The notes beneath the pieces are model-generated. The model saw only the letters and a program-made list of their open reading frames with translations. It was not told the DNA's origin and did no database searches. Positions 23,658-35,640 of a DNA stretch of 64,000 nucleotides are shown here, piece by piece. How positions within the stretch are numbered: position 1 is the first letter of the stretch; each line of letters begins with the position of its first letter. The stretch is taken from positions 4,774,001-4,838,000 of the forward strand of contig OZ316894.1 of the NCBI GenBank assembly GCA_973895155.1, read 5' to 3'. Source of the DNA: Marsupella aquatica (lineage: Eukaryota; Marchantiophyta). A program made the position numbers and the translations under genes.

Positions 23658-25398
23658 TGATAAATGCAATGAGAAGAAAAGAGTCACAAACTCAAATGGG
23701 ACAAAATGATGCTCCCATGGACGTTTCCAGAGAGTTTCCAGCAGCAAAGTTAACCCTTAATATCTCCCTTCTTATTCAACTGAATTGGCTATTCTTGGGC
23801 TACTTTGAAGAGATTTGAGAACATAGTTCTAACCAGTCTTATATCTATAGTATTTATGAAGACTCTCTGGTAGTTGTGAATCTTTAAAGATTACTCTATC
23901 ACTCACTATCCCACTTCACTCACTCCAGGAACCTTGGAGCAGTTAACTTTCACATTTCAGCGTCTCACTCATATCTGATGGAATCTAATAATTGGAGTTT
24001 GTTAGAAAATGCCTCAAAGGTCATTCCAATGAGCCCAATATAAATCAAATTCTCATTGAAAATTGAAACACCTTCAGATTTCCAAAGAAGATGGTCTTGT
24101 TCTTTTGTCATGATTCACCTATTGTGTAATATGTAATATATGAGTAGAAAAGAGGCTATCCCTGTGGTCCACCCTGGTTGCTGTTAAGGATTGCTCTTAG
24201 TCTTGTGACTCAAAGGTTACGACACTTAGGCTAACCCAGTTAGGTTAGTCGTGTGTGACCTTGTATATACCAGAGCTAGTGTAAGCTGCTGGTGTGGTGT
24301 GCTTACTCATTGTAACGGAGCAACTTGAGGAAGAGGAAAAGCTTGAGTGTTCGTGTGGACGTAGCCTTGGAGAAGAGGTGAACCACGTAGAGATTGTGTC
24401 GACTACGTGTGCATGAAATGAGTAATGATTGGATCGTCATAAAGGAAGATGTCATAGCTTAACAGTTGCAACAGTTATTTGAGCATTTTGGTAAAGATGT
24501 CCATCTGTGTTTCACTTTCCAAATGGGATCTTCATCCAGACCTTTTAACCCCAGTGTCTCAAAGCACTCTTTCCCTTTTTATGAAAGTCAAGCAATTTTA
24601 CTCAGAATTTATGTCATCCTAGTCAAAATAAGAGTTTTCATATATCCAATTAGAGCTTGAGAATCCAGTGCAAGCAAAGCTAATTTAAGATGGAGATCAT
24701 ATTGGAGCTCACAGGTCCAAAGAAAAAGATGCTTATAATACTCTTGAAATACTAAAGTCAAGCAATGTTACTCTGAATTCATGTCATCCTAAGAAAATTA
24801 CAAGTTTTTGCACATCCAATTAGAGCTTCACTGTGAGCAAAGTGTTTAGGATGGGGATCAGTTTAATTTTTAAGGCATCCTTCTTTTCCCCCAGGATGGC
24901 AAATTTCACAAACGTGAATATGCAAAGAACATTTGTTTCCATTTTAGTAAAGTAATTTCTGGCCATTAGATCTCCCTGTGTTCCAGGATAACTTTTAGAT
25001 TCTGGTGAATGGGATCACAAAAACCCTAGCCATTTTTTTGCTAAAAGTAGATAGGACTTTTCAAACAAAGCATCTGGCCAATTGTTATTTGGGGTGGGGG
25101 ATTCCATAGTGGCACCCAGTGTCATTTGTATGTCATTGGGTCCAAAACAAAAAAATCTTCACCACTCATGGGATCCCTGTGTTTTTTTTTTTGGTTTTTT
25201 TTTCAAGGGTAAATGTATGAAACCCCAAAGATACGGACCAATCAGTCACAATATTTGAACACTAGGCTTATGAGTCTCAACTCAAGTGAGCTATCTCATG
25301 GCCATGCCTCTCTGGGCACCATTCATGAGATCCAGTTTCCTATGTAGAGTTTCTATTCTAGTTTCTATTCTTTGGCAGTGTGATATATACTTAATACA
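23658..25398. other. Gene-poor interval with a solo LTR
   Basis: Apart from the LTR at 24182-24464 there is only AT-rich sequence. The phrase caagcaatttta/caagcaatgtta with following aattagagctt recurs at about 24590-24660 and 24758-24830, a loose duplication. Confidence 0.5.
24182..24464 (+). mobile_element. Solo LTR, copia type
   Basis: The 283-bp element starts TGTTAAG and ends CTTAACA, a 7-bp inverted terminus. It is flanked on both sides by the identical 5-mer gttgc (24177-24181 and 24465-24469), the expected target-site duplication. Inside, gtgtggacgtagcc and gtgaaccacgtagagatt resemble the R/U5 region of plant Ty1/copia LTRs. No internal domain or second LTR is present, so it is a solo LTR formed by recombination. 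Confidence 0.85.
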
Positions 25399-25536
25399 GT
25401 TTTGGGGCATCTAGTCAAATCACTCTTTGGCACTGTGATATATACTCTTACTGTTTTGGGGCATCTAGTCAAATCACTCTTTGGCACTGTGATATATACT
25501 CTTACTGTTTTGGGGCATCTAGTCAAATCAATCTTC
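25399..25536 (+). repeat. 54-bp tandem repeat, about 2.5 copies
   Basis: Units starting gttttggggcatctagtcaa begin at 25399, 25453 and 25507. The period is a multiple of three, which leaves an open frame across it by chance. Confidence 0.95.
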
Positions 25537-25638
25537 TATGTAGTTTACTCTGGAGCTCTGCCAAGCTTTTGCGTTTGTGGCATAATAGGGCCTTTCAGCC
25601 GCTTAGGCTTGTTGTGTTGTACTTCTTTGGATTGTTTT

Positions 25639-25699
25639 GCCCCCCTTTATTGAGTTTTTTTCCCTTTAGTATCCCGTCTCCCTGTAAGGCCGGCGCTCT
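25639..25699 (+). mobile_element. LINE-like 3' tail fragment
   Basis: Contains gcccccctttattgagtttt, then tagtatcccgtctccctg and taaggcc, the same family as 7497-7560. It is followed by an AT-rich stretch that may be the element's end. Confidence 0.4.
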
Positions 25700-26079
25700 T
25701 TGATTTTTTGCACATATATACACACTACCGTAGTATTTCATTGCAAAAGTGTCTTGTCTACTTTGGCGGCCCCCGCCACAGAAGATTGGCCTCAGCTGTC
25801 GCCTCCAATTGGCTCCCAGAGAAGCAGCCGGGGAATGTGCTCCAATCCAAAGCTAGTAAATGGCAATCCAATCAAAGTGGAGATAGAGTCATTTCGGACG
25901 GTAGGATTGCTCTTTTGCTACTCACTACGTGCGCAGATGATCACTGTTGTAGTTCTCTTGGAATTGCTGTTGGTAAAACAGTTCAATGAAGGATTGCAAT
26001 TATCTCATGGCCTTCAGAAGTGTGTTAGCAGGATTTTCCAGTTGCTCTGTTTTTTCGTTTATCCCCTCGTGTAAACTCT

Positions 26080-26600
26080 TCCTTGACGAGAGAAACTCCA
26101 TTCTCTTCAATTGATGGGAGATGGATAGAAACTTTGAGGCAGCTTGTGACCTTCTGTCACGGTTACAAAGTGAAAAAGATTCTAGTGTTCTCGGTCTGAG
26201 ATTGGTTTGGGACTTGGGACGTAGGTTTCGACATTTCCTTCAAAGAAATTCCATTCTCTTCACTTGATGGGAGATAGCACAAGAGGTGTGACACAGCTTG
26301 TGACCCTCTGTCACGGTTCCAACATGAAAGGGATTCTAGTTTTCTCCATCTGACATGGGTTTGGGACTTGGGGAAGTCTGTGACCCTTCGCGAAAATTCC
26401 GTTCTCTTTCATGAATGGGAGATGGGCACGAAAACTGTGAGGCATCTTGTGACCCTCTGTCAGTTTTCTCCATCTGCAATGGGTTCGGGATTTGGGACGC
26501 TCTTTCATGAATGGGAGATGGGCACGAAAACTGTGAGGCATCTTGTGACCCTCTGTCAGTTTTCTCCATCTGCAATGGGTTCGGGATTTGGGACGCCCGT
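26080..26600. repeat. Tandem array with 96-bp and longer units
   Basis: Two near-identical 96-bp units begin at 26404 and 26500 (ctctttcatgaatgggagat). Two older, longer and more diverged units lie upstream at about 26090 and 26240, sharing gatgggagat, cttgtgacc and gggacttggg. The short units look like deletion derivatives of the long ones. Confidence 0.9.
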
Positions 26601-28380
26601 GTCGACGAGGCCACAGCGATGGGCAAGGCACTTTATTGTAGAGTACAATGGAGGTAGCTTGTGAAATTTCCTACCAGGCTGTGAGACACCTAATTTTGTC
26701 TCTGCAAGATTTCTAATACAAACATTCCTGTTCCCGCCAACAGAGAATTACGTGCTATTTTGCGCAGAGAACCCCAGTCGGGGTTTGATGTCTTACTCCG
26801 CAATTCCGCATGTGCTGTAGATCTATGGTTACTACGATCCCACGTGGATCCGACACAGAACGTTGCAGACTCGCCTACGTTGCAGACTCGCCTACTGGAC
26901 ACTGACTCGGTAGTGAAATTTTTGATCTGGGTAAAGGACATTGCTGACTTGTGGGGAAAATAATTTATTGACGACCAGGCAGTGATGTTCAGCATGTGGA
27001 CACGCGGACTGTCTGCAGCTCTACAGTACGAGTGGAAATCTCCCAAGATTCCCACGAACTCTGTACGATGGTAGTGGATGACTTTCCGACAGACCTTCCG
27101 ACCGATCAGTACTCCAATGTTCAAGTCGTTAGTTACAATTCCGGCCGAGTTGCTGTGGAATTCGTGAATTGAAGGGTGGCTCTGCCAAAGGAGAACTTAG
27201 CGATGAATGTTCACCCATACAATCGGCGATCTCCAACACAGTGCATGAGGTTTCTAACAAGCCGTAAGTAATGCTGATGACTGAACTACCACATTGGCAC
27301 TAGAGTGCTACATCTATCCACTCCAATTGGCAAGGGAATTATGCAGGCGGGTTTCCAACTGTCTTCGGGATGCGCGTTCAACTTTCTTCTCCCAACTTCC
27401 TGAAAGCCCCACTCTGGGAGGGCAAACTGTCCTACATGCCAGGTTACCGACGAGAACTGTTGGGTCTCACAGTTGTCACAGACTTCCAGACCGCAAAAGC
27501 AATGTCATGATACCTGTGAATCGCGAACAGTCCTACATGAAAAACTACCGCCCAGAGTTACTGACGGGTATCACATTTTCTAAACCATGACGGCATCAAA
27601 GACCGAACGCAATAGCAATGTCATGAGACGTGTGGATCTTTAAGTGGGACCGTTCAGCAGATAGGGGCCAGCTTTGCAAAGATGGGAAACACAACCTAGG
27701 AACTGGGAAGGAATCTTTCTGAGTACCGGATTACTAATGAATTGCCCGGCATCCTGGGTAGTTTCCAGCTGGAAGAAAAACAAGGATGGAACAGACGTCA
27801 GTCCCGGCCTAGCCTTCACATGTGAAAGAAGCCAGTCAGATCCCGGGTTCATCCAACCAGAACGAAGAGCACGATTTCATTCTCTTTCTCGCCAGGAAAG
27901 CCAATCCAGTAGCAGCAAAGTTCCGATCCAGAATTCGGGAAGTGGCTCTTGTCTATTCAGCACTTGCGTCACTATTGTCCAATGGGCAATACTATATCAT
28001 ATATGTCCGCTTTTCCAGGTCTCCAGTTTCCAGCTCGGGCCTTCCCCACTACGAAACATTGACTGGTTCAAGATCAAGGCGAAAGCGATGCCCTTCTTCA
28101 AATGTAAATTAGTAACAGAAAGAACCAATTGGATACAAAGGATTTGCTTGAGATAAAGTTTGCTCCCGAAGTCTCTTTTATCACCGCTTGCATGCTGAGG
28201 CATACTAGACTTTTTTTGGAATATAATCTTTAGCTACCTCCAGAAAGAAGCGCCTGTTCACACCCACAGGTTAGTTGGGAGAGGATAAAACAGAGTGTAA
28301 ATATACTAGAGGCCGACTACGTCAAAGCACCCATTGTACAGAAACAATTATTAACGTAAATGAAGTCGCGATCTACTCAC
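26601..28380. other. No supported gene
   Basis: Several ORFs of 70-160 codons occur on both strands (for example 26690-27124 minus and 27674-28156 plus), but none has a recognisable domain or convincing composition, and they overlap each other. Confidence 0.45.
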
Positions 28381-28570
28381 AGAGATCCCACCTTTGCTAT
28401 AAGGACCTCGCTGGTTATACCGGGCCATAAAATGAAGCCTTTCTCCTTGGTCCTCTAGCAGTCTCTCCACTTCGTCGGGCCAATTGAGGCCCAACTCTAA
28501 CAGATTAGAGTACAGACCAATGAAAGTACCATCGCCTTCAGACATTTTATTGATTGATGTTCCTCTCTTT
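28381..28570 (-). CDS. Coding-like exon, unidentified
   Basis: On the minus strand a segment bounded by an acceptor (cattctgtag) and a strong donor (gtgagtag) is open throughout. From an ATG at 28545 it encodes 55 residues beginning MSEGDGTFIGLYSNLLELGL and containing NWPDEVERLLEDQGERLHFM. The composition looks like a genuine protein, yet I found neither a following exon nor a family match. It lies downstream of FtsZ2 on the same strand and could be an independent small gene or a fragment. Confidence 0.3.
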
Positions 28571-29211
28571 CTACAGAATGATGACAAATGCGAAATAATT
28601 GTGGACACCAGGCCTGTTCACGAATGGTGAGCCCGAGGGTGCACCATTCTTACTGCAGTTCACGGATCCTTTCAGACACAATCCCCCCCCCCCCCCCCCC
28701 GGCCCCCAACAGGAACGGAAGTGCAGAGAGATTCCCCGTCAGAGTGGAGCCAGTCTATGTTCCACCTTAGATACATCAAACCGTAGATTTGACCGCGAGG
28801 ACAACCTGTTAATCACTCTTTATGCATGATGAGCTTTACTTGATATTGAGGAGAGCTTTCACCCACAAACTCCCCATACCTCAGCAAAGACAGACAGAAT
28901 GGAATTGGTGTCTACAGAGTCGAAGTGCGGTCCGAACAGCTGTGCTACTTCAAAGCCACACCGCTGAGTTCTCGATCAATCAAGCAGCAACAATCAAAAC
29001 GAGACCCGTAAACAGCTCACATAAAAGACATTTGGTAAGCTCTCCCTGCTGAGGAGTTCGTAATTCCTCTGACATGGTACAAGAGGCAGAATTTAAGAAA
29101 GAAAAACAACAACAAGCTCTCCCCATGGGGCCCTTGACATTAACTCGAGTAAATGAGAGAAGGGAGACAAAGCTTCTTGTAATGAGCCCCAACTTGCTTT
29201 ACACAGTACAA
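28571..29211. other. 3' flank of FtsZ2, with a C homopolymer
   Basis: Contains the presumed 3' UTR of FtsZ2 and a run of 18 C at 28683-28700. No gene is seen. Confidence 0.5.
28683..28700. repeat. Poly-C homopolymer, 18 bases
   Basis: Uninterrupted C18 followed by GG and C5. Length errors are common in such runs, so the exact number is uncertain. Confidence 0.9.
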
Positions 29212-32200
29212 TTATGAAACCTTGGGGTAACGAGAGCGTCCTCGTCGCTTTAAAAAGCTTGGGATGTCAACAGTACTACCATTGTTCAGGGGAGGCGGAA
29301 CTCCAGGAGCCCGTCTTCCCAGGGACACATCACCATCCATGGCTCGAGTGGATTGCTGCAACACGAACAGCCTCAGAGTTAGGACTCAATGACATGAATC
29401 TTCATTAAGACTACTCGCATCACTCCAGTCAAGTTATCCAGTTATCTTCGCTAAACTTTCGACGATCAGGTTTTGACTCCAGCTCACAAAACACCGTCCT
29501 CATGGCCTGCTAAACTAACAACAAATTCAATCTTATTAAAATCTCCACAACAATAAAAATGTTGGCCATTCAGAAAACAACGCATTGTATGAAGGACATT
29601 CGAGCATCGCTTTCGCGTTCATTATAGTGCCTACGAGAGATGATACTAGATTCCTCTTACCAGGAACTGCACACAGCATTAGCGAGAAGATATTCTTCGG
29701 TTAAACTATCCGTAGTAAGGAAAATATCACCTTCCATGTGAGATACAGGCCAAACAGCTCACCTGAGCAGACCGTAGTTCAGACTCTTCTTGCGCTCGGA
29801 AACCCGTTGCAATCAAAGTTATGCTAACCTGCATCGGAAGTAAAGACAGAGCCTTCGAATTCAGCAGACTTAAGCCGAGAATTTACAAGTACAAAAATGT
29901 CCTCAACCAACTTCTCCCACCCAAACCATAACACAACTGCAAACTAACAATCACGGTCAAGGTTTACAAAAACACTTACTTGACCAGCATACGATTCATC
30001 CACGACGGCTCCAAAAATGAGGTTAGCATTAGGGTCAACCAGATCATATATCACCTCTGCGGCAGCATTCACCTACGCAACACGCAAGACACAAACATGA
30101 CGTGTTACATGTGCCGTGATCGGTCCCGTTGTTCCGATTGAGACCCACAACTGATCTGCAGTCTCCCAACCTTTATGATTACGCATAATAGTTCCCTCCT
30201 CTTCCAGGCGCATTTGCTGCTATGCATTATATTCTCATTCACATCATTACCAATCGGGAAGAGTAGTGGCAGGGAGAAGTGGGCACCTCAAACAGTGTCA
30301 TGTCGCTGCCACCAGTAATGTTCCAAACGATCCCTGTTGCTCGCTCAATGCCTACGTCTAGCAGGGGTGACTGGATTGCACTGAGGGCAGCATCTCGTGC
30401 CCTAGATTTACCTGTCAAGCAAAATGGTCCTCAGAAAATATCCGAGATTTGTCGAGTAAGATGGTCCTCCGAAGAAACGCAATACTTATATGTGAACATC
30501 CAGCTCGCATTGGAAGACGTAATCACTGAATGAAGCAGCAGTTCTTTCCCCAAATTATCGATGGAAGAAGCATTTAGAAGTCAAGAAAATATGAGAAGCC
30601 AACGACGCCCAGGCTTCGTTTCTGTCTGGCAACATCAAAATCCCTACTTCCAATTGGAGCGATACGTACAGAAGCGATTTTGAAAGTTTGAGTGACCATA
30701 GAAAACACTCAGCATAACGATGAATACTTGGAATACTCGCCTACCCGTTGACATTGGAGGCAGTTGATCTTAACTCTGTTGATACCATGATCTGGGAAAC
30801 AAAACCTGCTACCAAGAGTAACAAAAGGAATTGAGCTGCGAGATTACCAGTGGCTGTGGCGATGCCCATCAACGAAGAACCTGCATCAGCCATAATTGCC
30901 CGCACGTCCGCAAAATCCACATTGACAAGCCCTGGCACCTGGACCAAAACATAGGTTCACCCCGTTCAACCACTACAAAAGCCTTGATACAGGGACAGGA
31001 AGCTTACATTGCAAAGCTTATCCTACTTTCGAACCCTCAATAAGGAAAACCCTGAAGCTCATGTAGTCATTTGAGTGACGGACAATGACAGTGGGCCGGC
31101 TACGGTCGAGAATACGCACTGTGATAATATCCGATATGCCCCGAACGCCCTGTCGGAGGATATCATCAGCCAGGTTAAATGCTTCAGTCACCGGGGTGGA
31201 GGCAGACACTGCAGTCAGCAGCTTATCATTAGGAATGATAATCAGAGTGTCCACAGCATTCCTCAAAGCTGCGATTCCCTCCTGCGCTTGGACAGATCTC
31301 CTTCGACCCTCGAACGAGAACGGCGTAGTCACAATCCCAACAGTCAAAACTCCAAGACTCTTTGCTACACTAGCGATAACTGGAGCTGCGCCACTTCCCG
31401 TACCGCCACCCATACCGGCCTGCACGAAGGACGAAAACCCACATAGGATATAACTATAGAAGGTCAACATGTCATCACCACACCGAGCAAAAATGGCATA
31501 ATACTGGACTCCCTTCGCTCCCACCCAAATCCAGTTTCCAACTTGAAAGGACCAAAAGCCGAAGCTGGGGACGATACGCCACCACACGGTTCCCAAAAGT
31601 GTGCAGAATTCTTAGTCCGAGCAGGATTATAGACAATCTCCCCAGAACAAAGGAGCAGATGGACGGAAACGAGCTTACAGTGACGAAAACCATGTCCGCG
31701 CCCCGAACAGCTTCCTCAACGAGAGCTTTACTCTCTTCCGCAGCGCTCATCCCAATCTCCGGATTGCCGCCGGCCCCGAGTCCGCGAGTCAACTTCTCTC
31801 CTATTTGTAGGCGATTTGTAGCTGGGACAGGGGACATAGCCATGGCTTGAGCGTCCGTGTTGACAATCCAAAACTCAACACCCTTCATCTCGCTCTGAAG
31901 CATGCGATTCACGGCGTTGGAGCCCCCGCCTCCCACACCAATGACCTTTATCTTTGCCTCATTGAACGGCTGGACGGGAGGGGATGCCTGCCATGAAGCA
32001 GATGGCGAGCTCACTGCTCCGTGAGCTCCGGCTGAGCTTATACTTCCATTGGCGGGTCTCGCGTACTGAGAATCGTCCTCCTGCTGCCATTCAACAGACG
32101 ATTCCGCTCCCCGTTGCGAAGACAATGCAGAAACCTTCCTGTTGCTCTCCCAATTCGACCTCTGCGAGGCTCTCAAGGACCAGCGGCCCCCACGGCTACT

Positions 32201-32482
32201 CATTTTCGTTCTCGCACCCCCTTGTAAAAACGTTCTAGCTGCCTCCCCACAGCCCAAAGCACCATAACCCTCTTCCCCATTGCCACAATCCCTTAGCCTC
32301 CTTGCGCTACAATCGGCCACTAATCCATCCTTAACGCCACTCCCAAATCTTCGAAGTCCCAGGACCGATGAAGCGCAGCAGCTCACAGCACTCGTCACAA
32401 CACCGCAACTGGAGGTCGCCGCAGTACCACAAATCCCCCCTCCTCCCACAGCCACTACCTCCATCAGGCTATTCACCACCAT
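29212..32482 (-). CDS. FtsZ2: Plastid division protein FtsZ2
   Basis: Exons on the minus strand are 32482-31679, 31419-31120, 30938-30848, 30411-30287, 30072-29980, 29828-29763 and 29355-29212, all GT-AG and in phase, giving 540 residues. FtsZ2 is a tubulin-like GTPase that forms the stromal Z ring with FtsZ1. Residues 1 to about 170 are a long Ser/Gly/Arg-rich extension including the transit peptide. The GTPase core starts at about 176 ([19 protein letters not shown]), with [20 protein letters not shown] at 224-243 and the tubulin signature GGGTGSG at 272-278. Then come [35 protein letters not shown] and the T7-region [12 protein letters not shown]. The C-terminus ends [19 protein letters not shown], the conserved FtsZ2 tail known to bind ARC6. 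FtsZ1 lacks this tail, which decides the subfamily. The start follows an in-frame stop 17 codons upstream. Confidence 0.96.
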
Positions 32483-33486
32483 TACTCCCGCTCTGTTGAA
32501 CGCGATGCCGTCGGTCTCTTCTCCCCACGGACTTCAACCCACACTCTTGCGCCACTGCATCTCCACTCCTCTCCCCTCCTCTCCTCCTCCTCTCCTTGCC
32601 ACCTTGCTCCTCCAGGGAGACCCCACCTGTGTGCTCCCCCTCGTCTCTCAACCGAATCGACAACCCTCTCCTGCCCCTCTCTCTTCGCTTTGCTTTGCTT
32701 TGCTTTCCTTTCCTTTCTCCTCACAAGCCCCTCACCCCCATCCGTAATCGAATCCAAGAAGAAGAACGAGGACAGCCACGTAAAACAAATGCGAGGCACA
32801 CGAGCCTCTTCCGCACCACCTCCTTCCAGCAAGAAATAAATGTCCCCGAACACTCCCTTCACATGACACTCCTGCTGCCGCAAGCGCACAGATCAGCAGC
32901 CGGCGCAATGCATGGAGAGGTGGATGGATTCTTCCTCTAGCAGTGCAGTGGTGTGGCGTAGCTACTACAGGAATCAGCTTTCAGAGGAGGGCTCGTCTAA
33001 ATTTCACCGTGCGTTGTCATGTATGGCGCATTTCTGAGAGCCATTTCCTCGTGAGCAGCAGCCACGGGGACAAAACGAAACCCTGCGTTCCTGTCGCAAC
33101 ACAAAACCTCTGGAAAGGGGAGTGAAAGGGAAGGGAAGGGAAGGACGGAGAGTGTGGGAAGAGAGCGTTTCCTGGGCAACATGGCGACAAATCAGGGCTT
33201 CTCTTTGCCAATGGGGATCTCCTGGCCAGGGAAACGAATAGGATAACCAATAATTGTCTGAGCTGGGGTTGGTTACTAGGCTGTGATTCTGGGTCCAGAA
33301 TGTGAGAATGGTGGCAGCTAAGAAAGCTTTTTCCAGCATCCTTCTGGGTCCATAGTGTGAGAATGAAGTGGCAGCTAGAAAGCATTTTGGAAATATTGAG
33401 GTAGCAGGGCTGGAGACTAGAACCCTGCCCAGACCTTGGTTATCATACTTAAATCTTGTCCGGGAAAAGGTTATCCGGCATTATCT

Positions 33487-33602
33487 TTTGGGGTGTATTT
33501 TGGGGCACCAGATTATGAGAATAGGAGAGTGGAGTAGAAGGGCTGTATATTGTGGGGTATATTTTGGGGCACCAAATTATGAGAATAGGAGGTGGACTAG
33601 AA
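33487..33602. repeat. Tandem duplication of about 63 bp
   Basis: Two copies share attttggggcacca and attatgagaataggag. The first begins at about 33488 and the second at about 33551. A related phrase occurs near 17448. Confidence 0.85.
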
Positions 33603-35528
33603 ATGGTTACCCATACATAACCTTTGTTCCAAACGAGATTTATGAAGGGAGCAAGGGGCAAGGGATTAGCATGGTCAGGCTGGGAAAAGGCAGGGGAGTG
33701 TTTTGTTAAGGGGGCTTTATAAGGAAAAGATTAGAAGGACCAATTTACTAAAAGGGCCAAACACAGTACAATGGAGTAAAACCAGCCTATCCTTCAGGGT
33801 TTGCTTTATAGAATGAGAGGACAAAAATTGACCAGTCACTACTTGCGTTTTAACATATACCTGATCCACTGATCTATCAGAAAAGGTCAGGTGCTCATGT
33901 AGTGCATTTACCCTACATCAAGTTTACACATGCATTGCAAGAGAAAGTTTATTTTCCTTTTCCAAACTACAGAGAAACACTGTAAATAAATTTCTCTTGA
34001 ATTCTTTACTCTAAAAATAATGTAAACACTCATTAATAAGTGTTTTACAAGAAAATGCCTAGAATAGTCCTCAAATACAAATTTAAAGCTGTACATAGTG
34101 TCACAAACATTAACTATGTATTTGTCCAAGGGACTGAGATTATTAGTTTGATTCCCTTAAACAGCTAATATCCCTGTAGCTTCAAACGTTCAGAGTGTCA
34201 GTGTCCCTGGACCAAGCTCTTGCAACAAAATTTATTGGGGTTTGAGTGCAACTGCAGATGAGTACCCCACCAGATGTTCTGAAAAATCAACAATCTTACT
34301 TGTAGAGCACCACAGAAGCTAAAGATGGGGTCTAGACTTATAGCGAGAAACCTCTAGACGGAAACTCTAGATAAAGACAAACTGAGTGAATACCAAAAGC
34401 ACAGATGGGGACAAAGATGAAAGGTTTGTAAGGGTTTTTTGGTCTTATCTCTATTAACATTCAGAGAATGGGCATTCAGGCTCGTATCTCAAGAGGAGTA
34501 AAGGGATAACCAAGCACATATATGAGAACCACAAGCTTCCACAAAGAACAGCCCTTGTTTTGTTACCTCCAGTTACATTATTACAAATTAAAGTATTTGA
34601 TTTTTCCAAGCTACTTTCTTGGTTGCAACTTTGTGATTGGAAAATGCACGTTGTTGGTGACAAACCGTCCTTATAAAGATGCAAGCTTCTGGGATTCTTT
34701 TGAAAACCATTGCTTCTTAGGATTCCTGGCTATCAAAACCACTGGCTACTGTTTCATTTCCATATGCGTCAACACCCAAAAATGTCAAAGTGAGAGTGAG
34801 AGATGTGACCTTGATTTTTGATAATTCCCATCAATTCCAAACTTGACAATTCAATCCACTGATTAACATAGGTTGTTAAACTCATAAGCTGTCAATCACC
34901 CACATTAGCAAAGTTCCATGGCCTCTTTTAACTTTCCTCAAGTATTCTTTTGGTGGTCAGCTTTTTTCTCTTGGTGATGTTGCCAAGTTGGAAAATCTCC
35001 ACTAGGCTGACCTTGCTGAATTACTTTTTAGCTGGACGGCCTTGCCAAGTGAAAAGTTGTATGGAAAAATTCATTTGGCTAACCTTGTTGAGTCACTTTT
35101 TCAATGTGACAGCCCTGCTTCATCATGTCGATGGCCTTGCTGAGTAGGAAAGTTTCACACTCAAACTGTACAACTGATGGGAGCTAGTGACACCTGAGAG
35201 TGATGACTAGTAACTGATGGGTTTGCCACTCTTACTAACATTATTTTGTCCAATCTTCGAAAGTTGAAAGTTTTTGATTCCCAGGTTAGTACTCCAATCC
35301 ATATATAATGGCAAACATTCCTTAGTACAAAGCAAGCTCTGATGGAAGTATCCATTAGAGCATCTCAGAGTCAGGTTTGGCAGTCACCATCGGCCCCCAT
35401 AAGGTGTTAAAGTACATCTGTAACACTTCTCTCCTGCCATTTTAGACAGTTCATACTTTTTCTATGGGCTGACATACTTTTTCCTTGGGGGAGGGGTCAC
35501 TTTTGAACTAGTTTTGAGTTGCCCTATT

Positions 35529-35640
35529 TGGGAGTCTCAAAGCTTCATAGTTATGGATGATGAGGGAATCTCAAAGCTTCATAGTTGTGGATGATGAGGT
35601 AATCTCAAAGCTTCGGATGATAAGGGAATCTCAAAGCTTT
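35529..35640. repeat. 34-bp tandem repeat, about four copies
   Basis: The unit gggaatctcaaagcttcata plus gttatggatgatga recurs at about 35529, 35562, 35596 and 35622. The third copy is shortened to 26 bp. Confidence 0.9.

Noticed and set aside
26690-28156. ORFs of 96-160 codons on both strands
   Set aside because: They overlap each other with no domain, no clear splice structure and no compositional support.
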